64,000 nucleotides of DNA from Abelmoschus esculentus (GCA_035048815.1 JAUCBN010000036.1:9496001-9560000); one strand, 5' to 3'; shown: positions 1-12,482, numbered from the stretch's first letter. Notes: generated by a model from the sequence alone, not told the origin. Made by a program: numbers and translations.

Positions 1-1587
1 TAAGGCCGAAACCACATTGGACAAGAATCCGGTATACTCATTCTTCACCACAACCTCATTACCATGCAACAACCTCAAAGTAACCCGTTTCTTTTCCAAA
101 TCCACCACAGCTCTATGCTCCGTCAACCAATCAACCCCCAAGATAAGGTCAAAACCATGAAACGGCAACTCCATCAAGTCAACCTCAAAGACATGCCCTT
201 GCACCTCCAACGGACATCTCCTATACAACCTTTTCACGGTCACCGTCTCACCCAAAGAACTAGTAACCACAACTCCCATATCTAAAACATCAACAGGGAT
301 ATCCAACATATATGCATGCTCACTCATAACATAAGAATGTGTAGATCCCGAATCTATCAAAGAAAACAACGGTACATTCCGTAAAGAAAAAGTACCTGCA
401 ATCACATCTGTAGCATTACGGGTCTCACACTGAGCATAAACTCTACGGCCATCTCCCTGTCTCTGAAAAGGACCTCTACCTCCATCGCATCCTCTGCCAG
501 GTACCACGGCAACCTCAGCTCGGTTACCAGCCTCACCAGCAAACCTCGAACAATCTCTCTTCCGGTGGTCCTTAGATCCACAACCAATGCAGGCACTAGT
601 GGCCCATCAACACTCTCCCGGATGGCGTCGAGAACACAAGTTACAAATTGCCACATCACCACCACCTCTACCATACTGTTGAGCACGTCCGCCGTGTCCA
701 AAATCACCCTAGCATCGATCAGCTCTATATCGGTTGTCTCGAAACCTCTTACCCCTATTACCTTGGGTACTAGCCTTAGCAGGCCTCTTCCCAACATCGG
801 AAGACTTTCTAGCCTCCCTCAGAGACTCCTCAACATCCTTAGCCCGATTAACGAGCACATCAAACTCAGTGTACTCCGCAGCCAACAAGTACGTCTTAAT
901 CTCTGGATCCAAACCATATCGGAACCTATCACATCTCTTATGCTCTGTAGGAACCAACTCAGGAGCATAGTGACTCAATCTGATAAACTGTATCTCATAG
1001 TCAGCCATGCTCCTAGTACCCTGTACCAAGGACATAAACTCCCTCTTCCGCGCATCCTCGTACTGCGGACCCAAGAACTTCCGCACAAAGGCGGTCCTGA
1101 AGTACTCCCATGTCAGGTTAGCAACTGCTACACCCGCTCTCGTGGTAGTCCACCATCTATAAGCATCCCTCTGAAGCAGAGAGACCATACAACACAACCT
1201 ACGAGCATCCTGACAGTCCATCTGATCCAAAATCCTCTCGATGCTAGCCAGCCACTCCTCAGCTATACTCGGGTCAGATCCACGAAACTCAACACCTCCC
1301 AAGCTACACAAACGCTCTAGCGGTAGTCCTGCAGTAACCACAACGGTAGGTGCGGGAGCCGGTACTTGCACTCCAGCCATAACTGCCTGAAATGCACCCG
1401 TCATAGCCTATATCAATGGTGCAAAGTCTCCGAACTGGCCTCACACTAGAGCCGGAGGCACACCAGCGGATTGCACGCCAACTGGTGGAGGAGGTAGAAG
1501 CGGTTCCTCCCTCACATTCACCTCTCCCTCAGCCTGACCATCGATTATCAAGCTCGCGGTAGTACGTGTCTCACGTCTCGGAGGCAT
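1..1587 (-). pseudogene. Degenerate gag-protease gene of element A
   Basis: The start is the ATG at 1587, giving an N-terminus MPPRRETRTT that resembles the gag start of element C (MPPRRSTR). The longest open stretch, 1404-709, is a retrotransposon gag domain with motifs such as AYRWWTTTRAG and NLTWEYFRTAFVRKF. Downstream in the same frame are a CNLCSRRHPGEC segment and a CCHC zinc knuckle (CIGCGSKDHRKRDC, around 545-590), then an aspartic protease with active site IDSGSTHSYV near 350. In-frame stops lie at 1410-1408 and 1443-1441 and inside the zinc-knuckle linker. Gag forms the particle and binds RNA; the protease cleaves the polyprotein. The gene continues beyond base 1. Confidence 0.85.
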
Positions 1588-1892
1588 TATCCAGAAACTT
1601 CATACATGCAGTTTAAAACAAAACATTAAGACATAATAAACTTACATTCGGGCAAGATCCAAGGGAAACCGTACAACAGTTAAAAACATTTTGGCATTGG
1701 AAATGTGTAACTGACCACCACTTATACTCATAATCATTCTAGGTGCACTCACAATCTATATGTATGCACACAACAAAACATATCATGTTCAACCTAACAT
1801 TCTAACATACCAACACAAAACATGGCAAACCAAAACATACTTGATAAACCATCTACACATTTTACCAACCAATAACATATTTTACTCAACCT

Positions 1893-1905
1893 GGCTCTGA
1901 TACCA
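1893..1905 (-). other. Primer binding site of element A
   Basis: The reverse strand reads TGGTATCAGAGCC, five bases inside the LTR end at 1911. It matches the widely used plant retroelement site complementary to the 3' end of initiator tRNA-Met. It fixes the LTR boundary and the orientation of the element. Confidence 0.9.
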
Positions 1906-1910
1906 CCAAA

Positions 1911-4900
1911 TGTAACCCCCTTAGCCCGGCTTAGACGGAACCAGTACTAATGGGTCACACGGGGAATATCGAACCAAACCCGTGAGGGTCCGATCCGATA
2001 AACGACCCTAAAAACCGTAATACTTTTTTTTATTTTATCTAGATGCACGGTTAATCTCCTATGTGTAATTAACTCAAGTAAGACAGAGACGGACGCAGTT
2101 TAACCATTATAAGTAAATCAATTAAACGCATTCATGATTAGGGACCAAAATGTAAGGATCTAATTTGCATCACCATATTCACAATCAATCCACCGGATAA
2201 CAATTAAGCAAGCTTAACACATTCACCATACGATTCAGATCAAACGAGGTATCTTAGTTAATCGATTTTACGTTCTAGCGTTTATGGACTTAATTGCAAA
2301 GTATACAATATTAGGTATTTCATCCATCTTATATCACTCAATGTGTGTTCGGGTTAAAACATGAATCATGGTGTCACAACATCTCCTAAATTACTCATAA
2401 ATCCACTGTATTCACTTACTAAATCAATTCCTACGTTTCAAGCATTCAAAACACTCGAATTGCCCTTTCTAGGCCAGGTGTTTCGAAACAGCCTTGGAGT
2501 GTTTCGGAACACATGTGCCCAGTGAACTCATGGTTCGAACTATGGTCACATGTTTCAAAACAACCATAGGGTGTTTCGGAACAGCCATGTCCAGTAGCTT
2601 TTGGTACCGGACCTTGGTTCGATACAGGCGTCCAATTATGCATAGGGGTATCGATACTTTCACAGGGTGTTTCGATACCCCTTGTATTCGGGACTGAGGT
2701 GAGACGTATTAAGCTTATCTAACCCAACCCAAGTATAACTTTAGTAACCCGAAAATATATGCAATATTCCTAGGCATCTCCATCAACATAAACACACCTT
2801 AAAACATTAGAAAAAGTCATAAGGAGACCTATAGGGATGCTTCCTAAAGAATGAATAGCAACATAACAATCAAGTTAGAACATGCTTCAACCACTCAAAC
2901 AAATCCAAAGTTCAACAATTAACAACCAAACAATAATGGTCTTATTACAACATAAACCAAAGCCTAATTACACACCCTTCACATAGGTTGTGTTACACAT
3001 TGCCTTGTCCAATTTATTTGCCAAAACATACCAAATTCAAAGTGATCTTCCCCTTGGTTTCCTTGCCTCGAACGAAGCCCCAAGTGCCTTTATTTTTCTG
3101 CAAGGATGAAAAGAGAGCTTAAGCAAACATGCTTAGTGAGGAAGCTCTACACAAATCATCAATGCATCTATTTAAAACCATGAAGAAAACATAATTTGCA
3201 ATACTTTGTTAAATCATGCATGCTAATATTTCATGCCCAAGTTCATTAAATCATATGCATCCTTGAGTTCACATAACCTTATCAAAACAATTTATAAATG
3301 ATGCTCAAACCTCTTCTCAATTTCATGTATGTATATTGGCTTTCTAGTGATCACTTAATGTGAACTTCGAGTTCACCGAATACACGGATCCATGAGACAT
3401 TTGTCTCGTCATGACACGAAGTCACCATTGACATGACACGAACTCACCATTAGCACTACCACTCACGATCAGACACATAGTCACCCTTGTTACGTGTAGG
3501 CGGCTCTACCACGCACGGTTGGACACAGTCACCCTTGTTACGTGTAGGCAATATTCTGTATTCTCAGTTTTGATTATAGTACACTTAAGACAATCCTAAT
3601 GACATGTCATTCGTATTCGAATCTAAAATTAGTGTCACTAAGCCAATATCATAATCAAATGTGCATGATAACTTGCTGCTCATAATGCATGCATAATATG
3701 TTCAACAAATGAACCAAAAGCCATACCCAAAGGCACCATCATGTATAAGGCAATTAACCACATTGTATTCCAAATCGTTTCTCATAATTTTCTATAATCA
3801 TGGATGCTAAATAAGCTATGCATTTCAGCAAGTAATTCTCATGTATGCACCATTTCAAATCATGCTCATGCATTTTCATAAATCTCATTGCATTACCAAC
3901 ATAATGCCTTTATCAAATGTAGCCGAAACTCATATCGGTTTATCAAAAATATTTACTTTACTTACTCTTGAACTATGGAAGGTTTTCACACTCTTCCATA
4001 TTCCCCAAAACAGAACGTACCAAACGTGGTTCGCTTTAAATTCGAAATCACTCACCAACAAGCGAAACGAGCTTTCGCCGCTATCTGATGATCGCACCAA
4101 CACACCAGCAATCAAGCTTCTTCTTGTACCTCTTATGCAACATTAAAAATAGAGTATTCTCACATCATAACATGCTCAAACCAACAGCCATATCCGATCA
4201 CCATTAAACTACCGAAAACTTAGCCGAAAAGATCGTAAACTAAGCCGAAACGCATCCGAACAACATCAGCCCAAAACCTAATGAATCTAACATCTAATCC
4301 ACTTCAATTATGATCCAAAAACACATCCAAACCATCCTTATATCTCCACCAACATTTAAGCATCCAAAACAGCCCATAAAACAACTGAAAAATACCTTAA
4401 AACTACACCGATTGCATTATTCCGGGATTAAATTAATGTGCTATCAAATCAAGACTTAATTAATCATTTAGTTATCATAAAAACACAATTGAATCCATCT
4501 AATTCCAGCATTGCATGAGATCTAAAAAGATTTCACAAAAACTTCCACAAAAGCACTAGATCTAATATTAAAAACATAGAATCAAGGTTTTATTCAAAGA
4601 TTAGCAAGCTAATACTTGGGAATTTCAATAAAGAACCTTAGAAAAGAATAAAAATCCAGAAAATTACCTTCAAGATCTATTCACCAAAAATATGTAATTT
4701 TCCCCTTCTTGATTCCTTGCAAATTGATGTAGATTTGATGAAATTGATGCTTAGGTTTTGTAAAGGATGGAAAGATGATGCAAAGGATGTAATCTTTTGT
4801 GGAAAAAGATGTAAAAATCAGCAAGGAATTAAAGAGAAAAGATGAAGAGAAAGTGAAGAGAAAATGAGAGAAAAGGATGAGAGAAAATAAGAGAAAAAAG

Positions 4901-5314
4901 TGGTTTTGAGAGAAAATGATTAAAAATCTAATTAAAGTAATTAAAAATACTTTTTGATGAATAAATCATTATTAAAAATTAGAAATGGGTTTATGTCCCT
5001 CTAAGGATTCTAAGTTTAGCTTGCTTTTTAATTTAGTCACCAAAACATTGACATTTCAAAAATTACCAAAATAGTCCTCCAAATTTCCAAAATTACAAAT
5101 TGGTCATCTATGCATAATTAAGCATAATTAAAAATCATTATAAAATCTAAATTATTTTCTTTTAAATTTTGAAATGTATTTTTAAATATTTTAAACCACC
5201 TTCCACATTATTATTTTTCTTAACTAAAAATATCCTTGTTTTATTTTTCCTGGAATTAATGAACCGGAGAACCCGATTCGACCCGAATCGAACTCTCCTA
5301 ACTAAGCCTAAACT
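1911..5314 (-). repeat. LTR of element A, copy 1 (about 3.4 kb, truncated)
   Basis: On the forward strand it starts TGTAACCCCCTTAGCCCGGC, directly next to the primer site. It aligns along its length with the solo copy at 30307-33734, but stops after CTAAACT near 5314 and lacks the terminal block ending GGGATGTTACA. It holds a cluster of GTTTCGAAAC/GTATCGATAC-like palindromes (about 2470-2690) and two copies of a roughly 58-bp tandem repeat (about 3440-3550). Short ORFs in it are not conserved between LTR copies and are not called as genes. Confidence 0.85.
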
Positions 5315-5430
5315 GGGGTCTACCCGCAGTATAAACAGACTGTGGTGCCATTAGACAGTCTCTAAGACAGTGATCAAGAGAACCACATCGGAAGCAGGCT
5401 CCACTCTGCATGTGACACTCTCCGAAGTGC
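5315..5430 (-). other. Inverted gag (zinc-knuckle) fragment at the A/B junction
   Basis: The reverse complement reads through a CCHC zinc knuckle, CFRCGSLDHCLRDC, preceded by GECHMQSGA. It is homologous to 49900-50000 of element C (GECRMQSGA, CFRCGSYDHRLRDC in close form). The next bases, from about 5436, run in the opposite, forward orientation and continue the same gag-pol gene. A piece of about 115 bp has therefore been flipped where element B meets LTR A. The 11-mer ACCCGCAGTAT occurs both near 5322 and near 5457, at the edges of the flipped piece. Confidence 0.75.
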
Positions 5431-5435
5431 CATTT

Positions 5436-8400
5436 AGGGGAAGAGGACAGGGTAGACCCGCAGTATCTGGTACTGGTAGTAGAGAAACACCCAGTCAGTT
5501 CAGAGGAGCTGCCAGATCAGGAGGATCTCTGCCTGGCATGATTTATCCTACGAGGAGACAGGAGGATCGGGATGAGCCAGACGTCTTTGCTGGTACTTTT
5601 TCTGTACATACTATTCCTTTCTTTGCACTGTTAGATAAAGGGTCAACACATTCGTATGTCTCTAGTTCTGTATCGAGGTATCTAAAAATTCCAGTAGAAG
5701 ATACTGGTAGTTCCGTCTCAGTTTTTAGTCATGTAGGTCACCCTGTGGAGGTTACCAAAGTTTACAGGGATTGTCGTCTTGAGGTTCACGGGGAAATCTT
5801 TCTTGCTAATCTGATGCAGTTGCCATTTGTGGACTTTGACTTGATTTTGGGGATGGACTGGTTATCTGCTCACCGAGTTACTCTAGATTACGAGCGTAAG
5901 AGGGCAACTCTAAGAACTTCTGATGGCTGAGAGGTAACTCTCATCGGTGAGCGTAGAGGTTATCTGTCTAATCTGATATCTGCCCTGAAAGCTGAAAAGA
6001 TGATCAGGAAGGGGTCTATAGCCTATCTTACCTACATTCTTGACCCGAGGCAATCTGATTTTGTAATGGATAAGATCCGAGTGGTGTGTGAATTTCCAAA
6101 TGTTTTTCTAGAAGAGTTACCGGGAGTACCCCTTAAACGTGAGGAGGTGGAGTTCGGTATTGAGTTGTATCCGGGGACTACTCTAGTATCTATGGTACCA
6201 TATCGGATGGCTCCGAAGGAGCTTAAGGTTCAACTACAGGAACTTCCGGATAGAGGTTTCATACGACATAGTTTCTCCGTGGGGAGCCCCTATTTTGTTT
6301 GTTAAAAAGAAAGATGGCTCTCTGCGCTTGTGTATTGACTACCGGAAGTTGAACAAGTTGACCATCAAGAATAAGTACCCCCTTCTCCGTATCGATGATC
6401 TGTTTGATCAGTTCCGAGGAGCTTCTATTTTCTCTAAGATAGAGCTGAGATCTAGTTATTACCAACTCAAGGTTAAGGATTCTGATGTTTTCAAGACAGC
6501 TTTCCGAACTTGTTATGGTTACTACGATTTTCTAGTAATTCCCTTTGGTCTTACGAATGCCCCTGCAGTATTCATGGACATGATAAATAGGGTATTTCAA
6601 CCCTATCTGGATCAGTTTGTAGTGGTTTTCATAGATGATATTCTGGTCTACTCCAAGTCTGAGGATGAGCATGAACAACATCTTTGTATTATTTTACAAA
6701 CTTTGAGGGAGAAACAACTATATGCGAAGTTCAGCAAATGCGAGTTTTTGCTTTCTGAGGTTGTTTTTCTAGGACACGTGGTTTCAGCTAAGGGAATTCA
6801 GGTTGATCCGAAGAAAATTGAGGCTATTATGTATTAGAAACAACCCAAAAATGTTGCAGAGATTCGCAGTTTTCTGGGACTAGCTAGTTATTATCGGAGG
6901 TTTGTGGAGGGCTTTTCTTCTATAGCCTCTCCGTTAACTAAGCTTTTGAGGAAAGATGTTCCGTTTACCTGGTCTGAGGCTCAGTAGGAGAGTTTTGAGA
7001 AACTAAAATCCGTTCTGACCCAAGCACCAGTTTTGATACAGCTAGAGTCGGGGAAGCCCTATACCGTTTACAGTGATGCCTCATACACTGGTTTGGATTG
7101 TGTTCTGATACAAGATGGAAAGGTAGCGGTTATGCTTCTCGATAGTTGAAACTGCATGAGTGTAATTATCCTACCCACGATCTGGAGTTGGCAGCAGTGA
7201 TCTTTGCTCTGAAAATCTGGAGACGCTATCTCTATGGAGAGAAGTGTTATATTTTCACAGATCATAAGAGTCTTAAGTACCTTCTCACTCAGAAGGAACT
7301 TAATCTGAGACAGCATCGCTGGTTAGAGCTTCTGAAAGACTATGATTGTGAGATTGATCATCATCCTGGTAAAGCTAATGTCGTTATGGATGCTTTGAGT
7401 CGCAACGCCATTTCTGATTTGAGAGCTTTGTTTGCTCGGATGAGTTTGTTTGAGGATGGTTGCTTGTTAGCAGAGCTTTGGGTGGTTCCTACTCTAATAT
7501 CTGAGATTCAGGCTGAACAACCTAATGATCTGTACTTGGCTCACCGTATTGCGGAAGTTCAGGAGGGAACTTCTCAGGATTTTTCTCTGAATCAGGATGG
7601 TGTTTTGTGTTTCCAGGGTCGACTCTGTGTTCCGAGGAACTCTAAACTGAAACAGGTTATTCTACGAGAAGCTCATGATAGTCCGTATTCTATGCATCCT
7701 GGAGGTGATAAGATGTATAAGAATCTCCGAGAAAAGTACTGGTGGAAAGGTCTCAAACGCGATGTTGTCAGTTTTATATCCAAGTGCTTGACTTGCCAGA
7801 AAGTTAAAACAGAACATCAGCGTCCATCTGAACTTCTTCAGCACATTAAGATTCCTCAGTGGAAATGGGAGCGTGTGACCATGGATTTTGTCAGGGGTTA
7901 CCTTTCACTCCGTCAAAGAAGGATTCTGTTTGGGTTATTGTAGATCGATTGACCAAATCTGCTCACTTCATTCCTGTTAAGACCACTTACCCTCTGAGTA
8001 AGTTGGCCCAGTTATACATTTTTGAGATTGTTCGACTGCATGGAGTGCCTTTGTCCATTATATCTGATAGAGATCCGAGGTTTACGTCAAAGTTTTGGGG
8101 ATCTCTACATTCTGCTCTGGGTACTCGGTTAAACTTCAGTACTGTTTATCACCCACAGACAGATGGTCAGTCTGAGCATGTGATTCAGATCCTCGAGGAT
8201 ATGTTGAGAGGATGTATTCTGGATTTCAGAGGTATCTGGGAGGATTTCTTACCATTGGTAGAGTTTGCATACAATAATAGTTATCAGGCTAGTATTAAGA
8301 TGGCACCTTATGAGGCTCTGTACAGGAGTAAGTGTCGCACCCTGATTGGTTGGACTGAGCTCACTGAGCACCGTTTATTGGGTCCAGATCTTGTGCATGA

Positions 8401-8947
8401 GGCTGAGGAGACTGTTAGATTGATTCGGGATCCGCTCAAAGCCGCTTTTGACCAACAGAAATCTTATGCGGATTTGAGGCGTAAGGATCTTGAGTTTGAG
8501 GTTGGTGACAAGGTTTTTCCAAAAGTATCTCCGTGGAGGAAGGTACTACGTTTTGGCCGTAAGGGCAAGCTCAGTCCCAGATATATTGAACCCTACCAGA
8601 TTATCAGACGTATTGGACCTGTAGCTTATCAGCTTGAGTTACCACCTGAGCTCAAGCGTATCTATGATATGTTTCATGTTTCTGTACTGAGACGCTATCG
8701 AGCAGATTCGTCTCATGTTCTGTCTGTTGAGGATTTCGAGATTCGGCCAGATCTGTGTTATATGGAGGAACCTGTTGAAATTATTGCTCAGGACCAGAGA
8801 GTTCTTCGGAGGAAAACCATTAAGATGGTGGTTCTCTGGTGTAATTGAGGTCTTGATGAGGCTACGTGAGAGCCCAAATCTGTTATCAAAGCCCAGTATC
8901 CATATCTTTTTGATCTAGGTAAATTTCGAGGACGAAATTTTCTGTAA
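5436..8947 (+). pseudogene. Degenerate pol of element B (protease-RT-RNaseH-integrase)
   Basis: The domains in order are: aspartic protease with LLDKGSTHSYV (around 5625), where the usual D-S-G is D-K-G; reverse transcriptase with LCIDYRKLNK and the catalytic FIDD at 6628-6639; RNase H (VYSDASYTG near 7070, TDHKSLKYLL near 7260); integrase with its HHCC region (7690-7810) and DDE core (SDRDPRF near 8065, YHPQTDGQSE near 8150); and a C-terminal tail ending RGRNFL at the stop 8945-8947. There are frameshifts near 6286, 7130 and 7896. Stops lie at 5928, 6835, 6985, 7143, 8846 and 8867. Comparison with element C shows most stops are CAG to TAG, TGG to TAG/TGA or CGA to TGA. The copy cannot encode a working polyprotein. 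Confidence 0.9.
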
Positions 8948-8957
8948 GGGGGGAGAG
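8946..8957 (+). other. Polypurine tract of element B
   Basis: The sequence AAGGGGGGAGAG lies one base before the LTR start TGTAAC at 8959. This is the expected position and composition of the plus-strand primer. The equivalent tracts of element C are at 53599-53611 and 57244-57256. Confidence 0.85.
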
Positions 8958-8958
8958 T

Positions 8959-11063
8959 TGTAACAATCCAAAATTCAAAGTCAAAATCCCTAAACGAAAA
9001 CCTAATTTTTGGGGATTAAATTTCTAAAAAATAGTGACTGAATTGAAAACTTTTAAAAATGAAGGGTCAGTAAATGAAGTTTCAAAAACTTCAAGCCCTA
9101 TTCTGTGATTATCCCATTTTGCTAATATAACGTCTCCTTCTTCCTTTCTCCAGCTGAAACCGAATTGAATAATTTTAATGAGGATTAAATTCTTCATTAA
9201 AATTCAGATTAAAACCTCAATCATTGTCTTGTTTTGTTTTTCAAGTCTTTGAATCGTTTCTCTCCCTCTGTTTTGTTGCCGATTGTTTTGTCTTGGTGTT
9301 GTCTTCGTCCTTGGCTCGTTGAGGGTAAGGTTTCGGTTCTTAATTCCTTTTTCGTTTCTGTTTGGGTTATTTTATACGTGAAAATGGTTCTATGATTTGG
9401 TTTTGGTTAAGTTATGTTCGGTTTAGGGAGGTAAGTATGGGTTCGGTTGAATCTGAAAATGAAGAAAGGTTTTAAGTTTTGTTTGTTTCAAATATATTAA
9501 TGTTTAAGGGTTGTTTTGAATTGTTTGTTATGCGAATTGAAGTCAGGGATGAATTGAATCGAATCCGAGGGGTTTAGAATCGAAAGAAATGGCCGAATTT
9601 TTACCTAGGATTAATCTGGGTTTTTTCCAGATTTTCCCAGAAATTCCAGATTTTCCCGGGAAAGTTCCAGACCCAAACCCGACCCATTCGACCTGAATCC
9701 GACCCGGCCCATGACCCGGCTGATGTCATCGCTGATATCACTGTTGACGTCACTGCTTAGGTCATTGCTGACATCACTGCTGACGTCATCTACTGACGTC
9801 AGTGTTGACCTGATGACGTCACTACTGACGTCAACGTTAACCAATGTTAAAGTTAGCAGTTGACTTTTTCGACCCGGGCCCACTTTATGTTTTTCGATAT
9901 CCTGAGTCCAATGACACTATCCGTTTTTCGAAATTCAAACTCGAAGTATCATTTTTTGGGGCTTTTATGTTCGATTTGTTATCTAGAAGTTATCAATATA
10001 GGATTCTGAATTAGTTTCTGTTTGCTTCAGGTGACGTGGATTCTGACCCTGAACAGTTGCCTCCTCCTCCTCCTCCTCTTGTACGCTTTTTTATTCATCC
10101 GTATTCGGGACCTTCACGTGAGTAACGATTTAATTCTGTGTAGTATATTTTTCGGTATAGTGGCATAGTAAGATGTCTAACTTATTCCGTTATTTGTAGA
10201 CTCTACACCTGCTCAATTTGGTGGTAGAGCCGAGTTCAGTAGACGTTAGAGTCGACGTTGAGTCTTCTACATCAGGTGTGTTCTCTTCTGTTAATCTTAT
10301 TAACTCTGATGTTCAGTATACTCGATTCCTGTTAAACCCGTATGATCATGCATCATTCTGTCATTTTATTTCTAATTCTGATATCTGTCATGCTTGCCTC
10401 CTATTAGAATATAAGGCATGCATTCTGATTTTGTATATGCATATAACATGATATCTGGTAGATTATATGTGTACGGGGAAGTTAGTGATTTATCACTTCT
10501 GTTCAGTGGCTCCACCTACGGGTCGAGATACCACTTCTGTTGGTGTGATGGTGTTAGAGTGGTTCAGGGGAACTACTTTTCTGTGGTGTTCGGAGATGGG
10601 TGCATATCATGCATACTTTACATCTACTGCATATTATTGTTCTGTAATTCCGTTTATCTGCTCTAGAGACACACTAGGCTCCCTAGCTTACACCCTCACA
10701 GCTTCTTGTTTCAGATCTCAGTCCTAGGCTCGGTACGGTACTTGGAGGATCCTGATTCAGTTTGTGATTTATAGTATGTTTTATAGTTTCTCATTCCGGA
10801 CTATTTTATATTTGAATAATGTTTCTGTATAAAGAACATCAAACTTTTATCGGTTTCTGTGACGTTTATTATTGATGAAATTTATGGGTTGAACTATATT
10901 ATTTAAATATTTAATTTTTATTATTATTTTAATTTATTAATTATTTAATAAATTATTCGAATAATATATTTATTTTTGTAAAAACCGTAGCTTACGAAAC
11001 AAGTTTTTAGTCTGTAAACCCTAACTTGTAATCTAAGAAATTAGGTTAATTTTAGGGGTTACA
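8959..11063 (+). repeat. 3' LTR of element B (2105 bp)
   Basis: It begins TGTAACAATCC after the polypurine tract and ends GGGGTTACA. It shares blocks with the LTRs of element C: an array of TGACGTCA palindromes, a CTCCTCCTCC tract near 10060, a TCCACC/GGGTCGAG repeat near 10510, and a block around 10670. No gene is seen. The short ORFs at 9611-9883 and 10218-10727 fall in LTR sequence that is not conserved as protein. Confidence 0.85.
9719..9845 (+). promoter_or_regulatory. TGACGTCA palindrome array in LTR B
   Basis: At least four exact or near-exact TGACGTCA octamers and several one-base variants (TGATGTCA, TGACATCA) lie within about 125 bp, followed by W-box-like TTGAC motifs. TGACG/GACGTC is the known core for plant bZIP factors of the TGA and C/S groups. 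Regulation by such factors is inferred from the motif only. Confidence 0.55.
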
Positions 11064-11746
11064 TTTCAATTATGAAAAGTTACTGGATGCGGCAAGTTTC
11101 GAAACTTTTAGGAAAGTTTTGAAACCTTTTACAAAAAGTTTCGAAACCTTCTGGAAGGTTTCGAAACCTTTGACCACCAGGAATTGATAGTTGCTGGAAA
11201 TTATACTTTAGTCCCAAATATCTTCCTTTGTTCGATTAGGGTACTTACAGATGTTATTTTGAGCTGAAATTTTGTATGCATGCATAAAGTTGATTTAATT
11301 TCAAGATGGTTAACCTATTTTGGATGAAGTCCTTGTAATTTGGAAGATTTACATTTTGGTCCCTAAATTAGAGAAACATGCAATTGATGATGTTCGAATG
11401 ATCCGTTTGACTTGAAATTTACCGTGAAGCACACTTGAGTGTTTGATTGAAATTTGATGAAAAGAATTTATACTTTATCAATAGAATTTAAAAGTTTAAC
11501 ATTTTAGTCCTTAGTTTACTTAAGTGTTTAATCGGACGATCGTTTATGATTGGTTTGTTTCCGTTAATGCCTTGTATGAGACCTTGATATATAGGAATAA
11601 GATTATGCATCTAGGAAAGATAAAATAAAAAAAAATATAATGGTTTTAGGGTTGTTTATCGAATCGGACCTTCGCAAGTTTGGTTTGATATTTCCCGTAT
11701 AACCCATTGGTATCAGTTCCGTCTAGGCTGAGCTAAAGGGGTTACA
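11064..11746 (+). repeat. 3' fragment of LTR A, forward orientation
   Basis: It aligns with 43363-44047, the end of another forward LTR A copy. Shared landmarks are a run of TTTCGAAACCTT-type palindromes (11085-11175), GTTCCGTCTAGGC near 11717 and the terminal GGGGTTACA. The 5' part is missing because element B abuts it at 11063. The right end abuts gag of element E, consistent with element A having inserted in E. Confidence 0.8.
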
Positions 11747-12304
11747 TATTCAGCTCCATACTTGAAGTATTTGCAGAAGTCATGGATATACTACTCAATA
11801 TGTTTTCCACCTTGCTTAAGGTGGAGAAAGATGCTTCGCCTTTTAGCCAGATAGTACTCATTGATATATTTCATACGGAATTCTTTCAGAAAGAATTCCC
11901 AAGTAACAGATTCCTCTGGTGCCTTGAGTATAGTGGTCTCCCACCACTGTAGAGCCTCATCAGTTAATAAAGCAATGACACACTCTAGTTTGTGTTCATC
12001 GCTACACTATAATTGTTTGGTTAAAATCCTCATCGTATTATCCAACCAGTACTTAGCAATCTTGGGATCTTCATCATCCCGTCTAGTAAATGAATAAGCC
12101 CGATATTGAGATAACATATCAATAGGGGCTCGAGCTGGTGCAGAAACTATAGATGTTTGAGCTATCTGTACCCTGCATCCCTGTCTCAATCTCAGGTACA
12201 GGTGGGTTCAAATCAGACTGGGGATCTTTTCCCTTCATATCCTCGCCATTGGTCGAGGATTCCATCACATGCTCATTAGTATGACCTTCCTGTGAATCAG
12301 ACAT
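11747..12304 (-). pseudogene. Degenerate gag of element E
   Basis: The start is the ATG at 12304 (MSDSQEGHTN). After about 50 codons the frame shifts. The conserved gag region then follows, with DPKIAKYWLDNT (about 12060) and ECVIALLTDEALQWWETTIL plus VTWEFFLKEFRMKYINEYY (about 11975-11850). This is a typical plant Ty3 retrotransposon gag domain. At least two in-frame stops are present, and the gene is cut off at 11747 by the end of LTR A. Zinc knuckle, protease and polymerase are absent. It is not functional. Confidence 0.85.
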
Positions 12305-12467
12305 CTATAAAAGAAGAGATTGGATCAATGGCAGGTCACAATATACAATACATACTCCTAGGTGGCAAAACATGAACGATGCAACAATAATCAATGCAAT
12401 ATCAATAATTTCAACAATAGTGTTCTTATTCATTAACATTCTAGTCCTAAAATCGACTAAACTCTAG

Positions 12468-12479
12468 TTCTGATACCAC
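12468..12479 (-). other. Primer binding site of element E
   Basis: The reverse strand reads TGGTATCAGAAC, three bases inside the LTR end at 12483. It differs by one base from the tRNA-Met-type site of element A, and defines the orientation of E and its LTR boundary. Confidence 0.8.
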
Positions 12480-12482
12480 AAA

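Larger units (their letters stand above)
1..5314 (-). mobile_element. Ty3-type LTR retrotransposon 'A', 5' part, reverse strand
   Basis: Read on the reverse strand this holds, in order, a long LTR (5314 to 1911), an initiator-tRNA-Met-type primer site, a gag gene and an aspartic protease that runs off the window at base 1. Its polymerase lies outside. The outer LTR end is lost: a complete copy at 30307-33734 has about 80 more bases there, and here they are replaced by an inverted gag fragment followed by element B. Several in-frame stops show that the copy is dead. The gag and protease types are those of plant Ty3 elements; the exact lineage is an inference. Confidence 0.85.
5431..11063 (+). 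mobile_element. Ty3-type LTR retrotransposon 'B', 5'-truncated
   Basis: The forward-strand element lacks its 5' LTR and most of gag. It retains protease, reverse transcriptase, RNase H, integrase, a polypurine tract and a 2105-bp 3' LTR ending GGGGTTACA. Its pol is closely related to that of element C, and the LTRs share blocks (the TGACGTCA array, the CTCCTCCTCC tract and a block near 10670). B and C are therefore sister families or subfamilies. The right end abuts an LTR A fragment, suggesting B inserted into LTR A. Confidence 0.85.

Noticed and set aside
402..1320. Long forward and reverse ORFs (565-1320 forward, 402-797 reverse) in the first 1.4 kb
   Set aside because: They overlap the element A gag-protease frame on the reverse strand and show no domain; they are shadow frames.
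3841..4146. ORFs repeated at 3841-4146, 32304-32486 and 36894-37152
   Set aside because: All lie in the same part of LTR A; their shared similarity is due to LTR copies, and frames and ends are not conserved.
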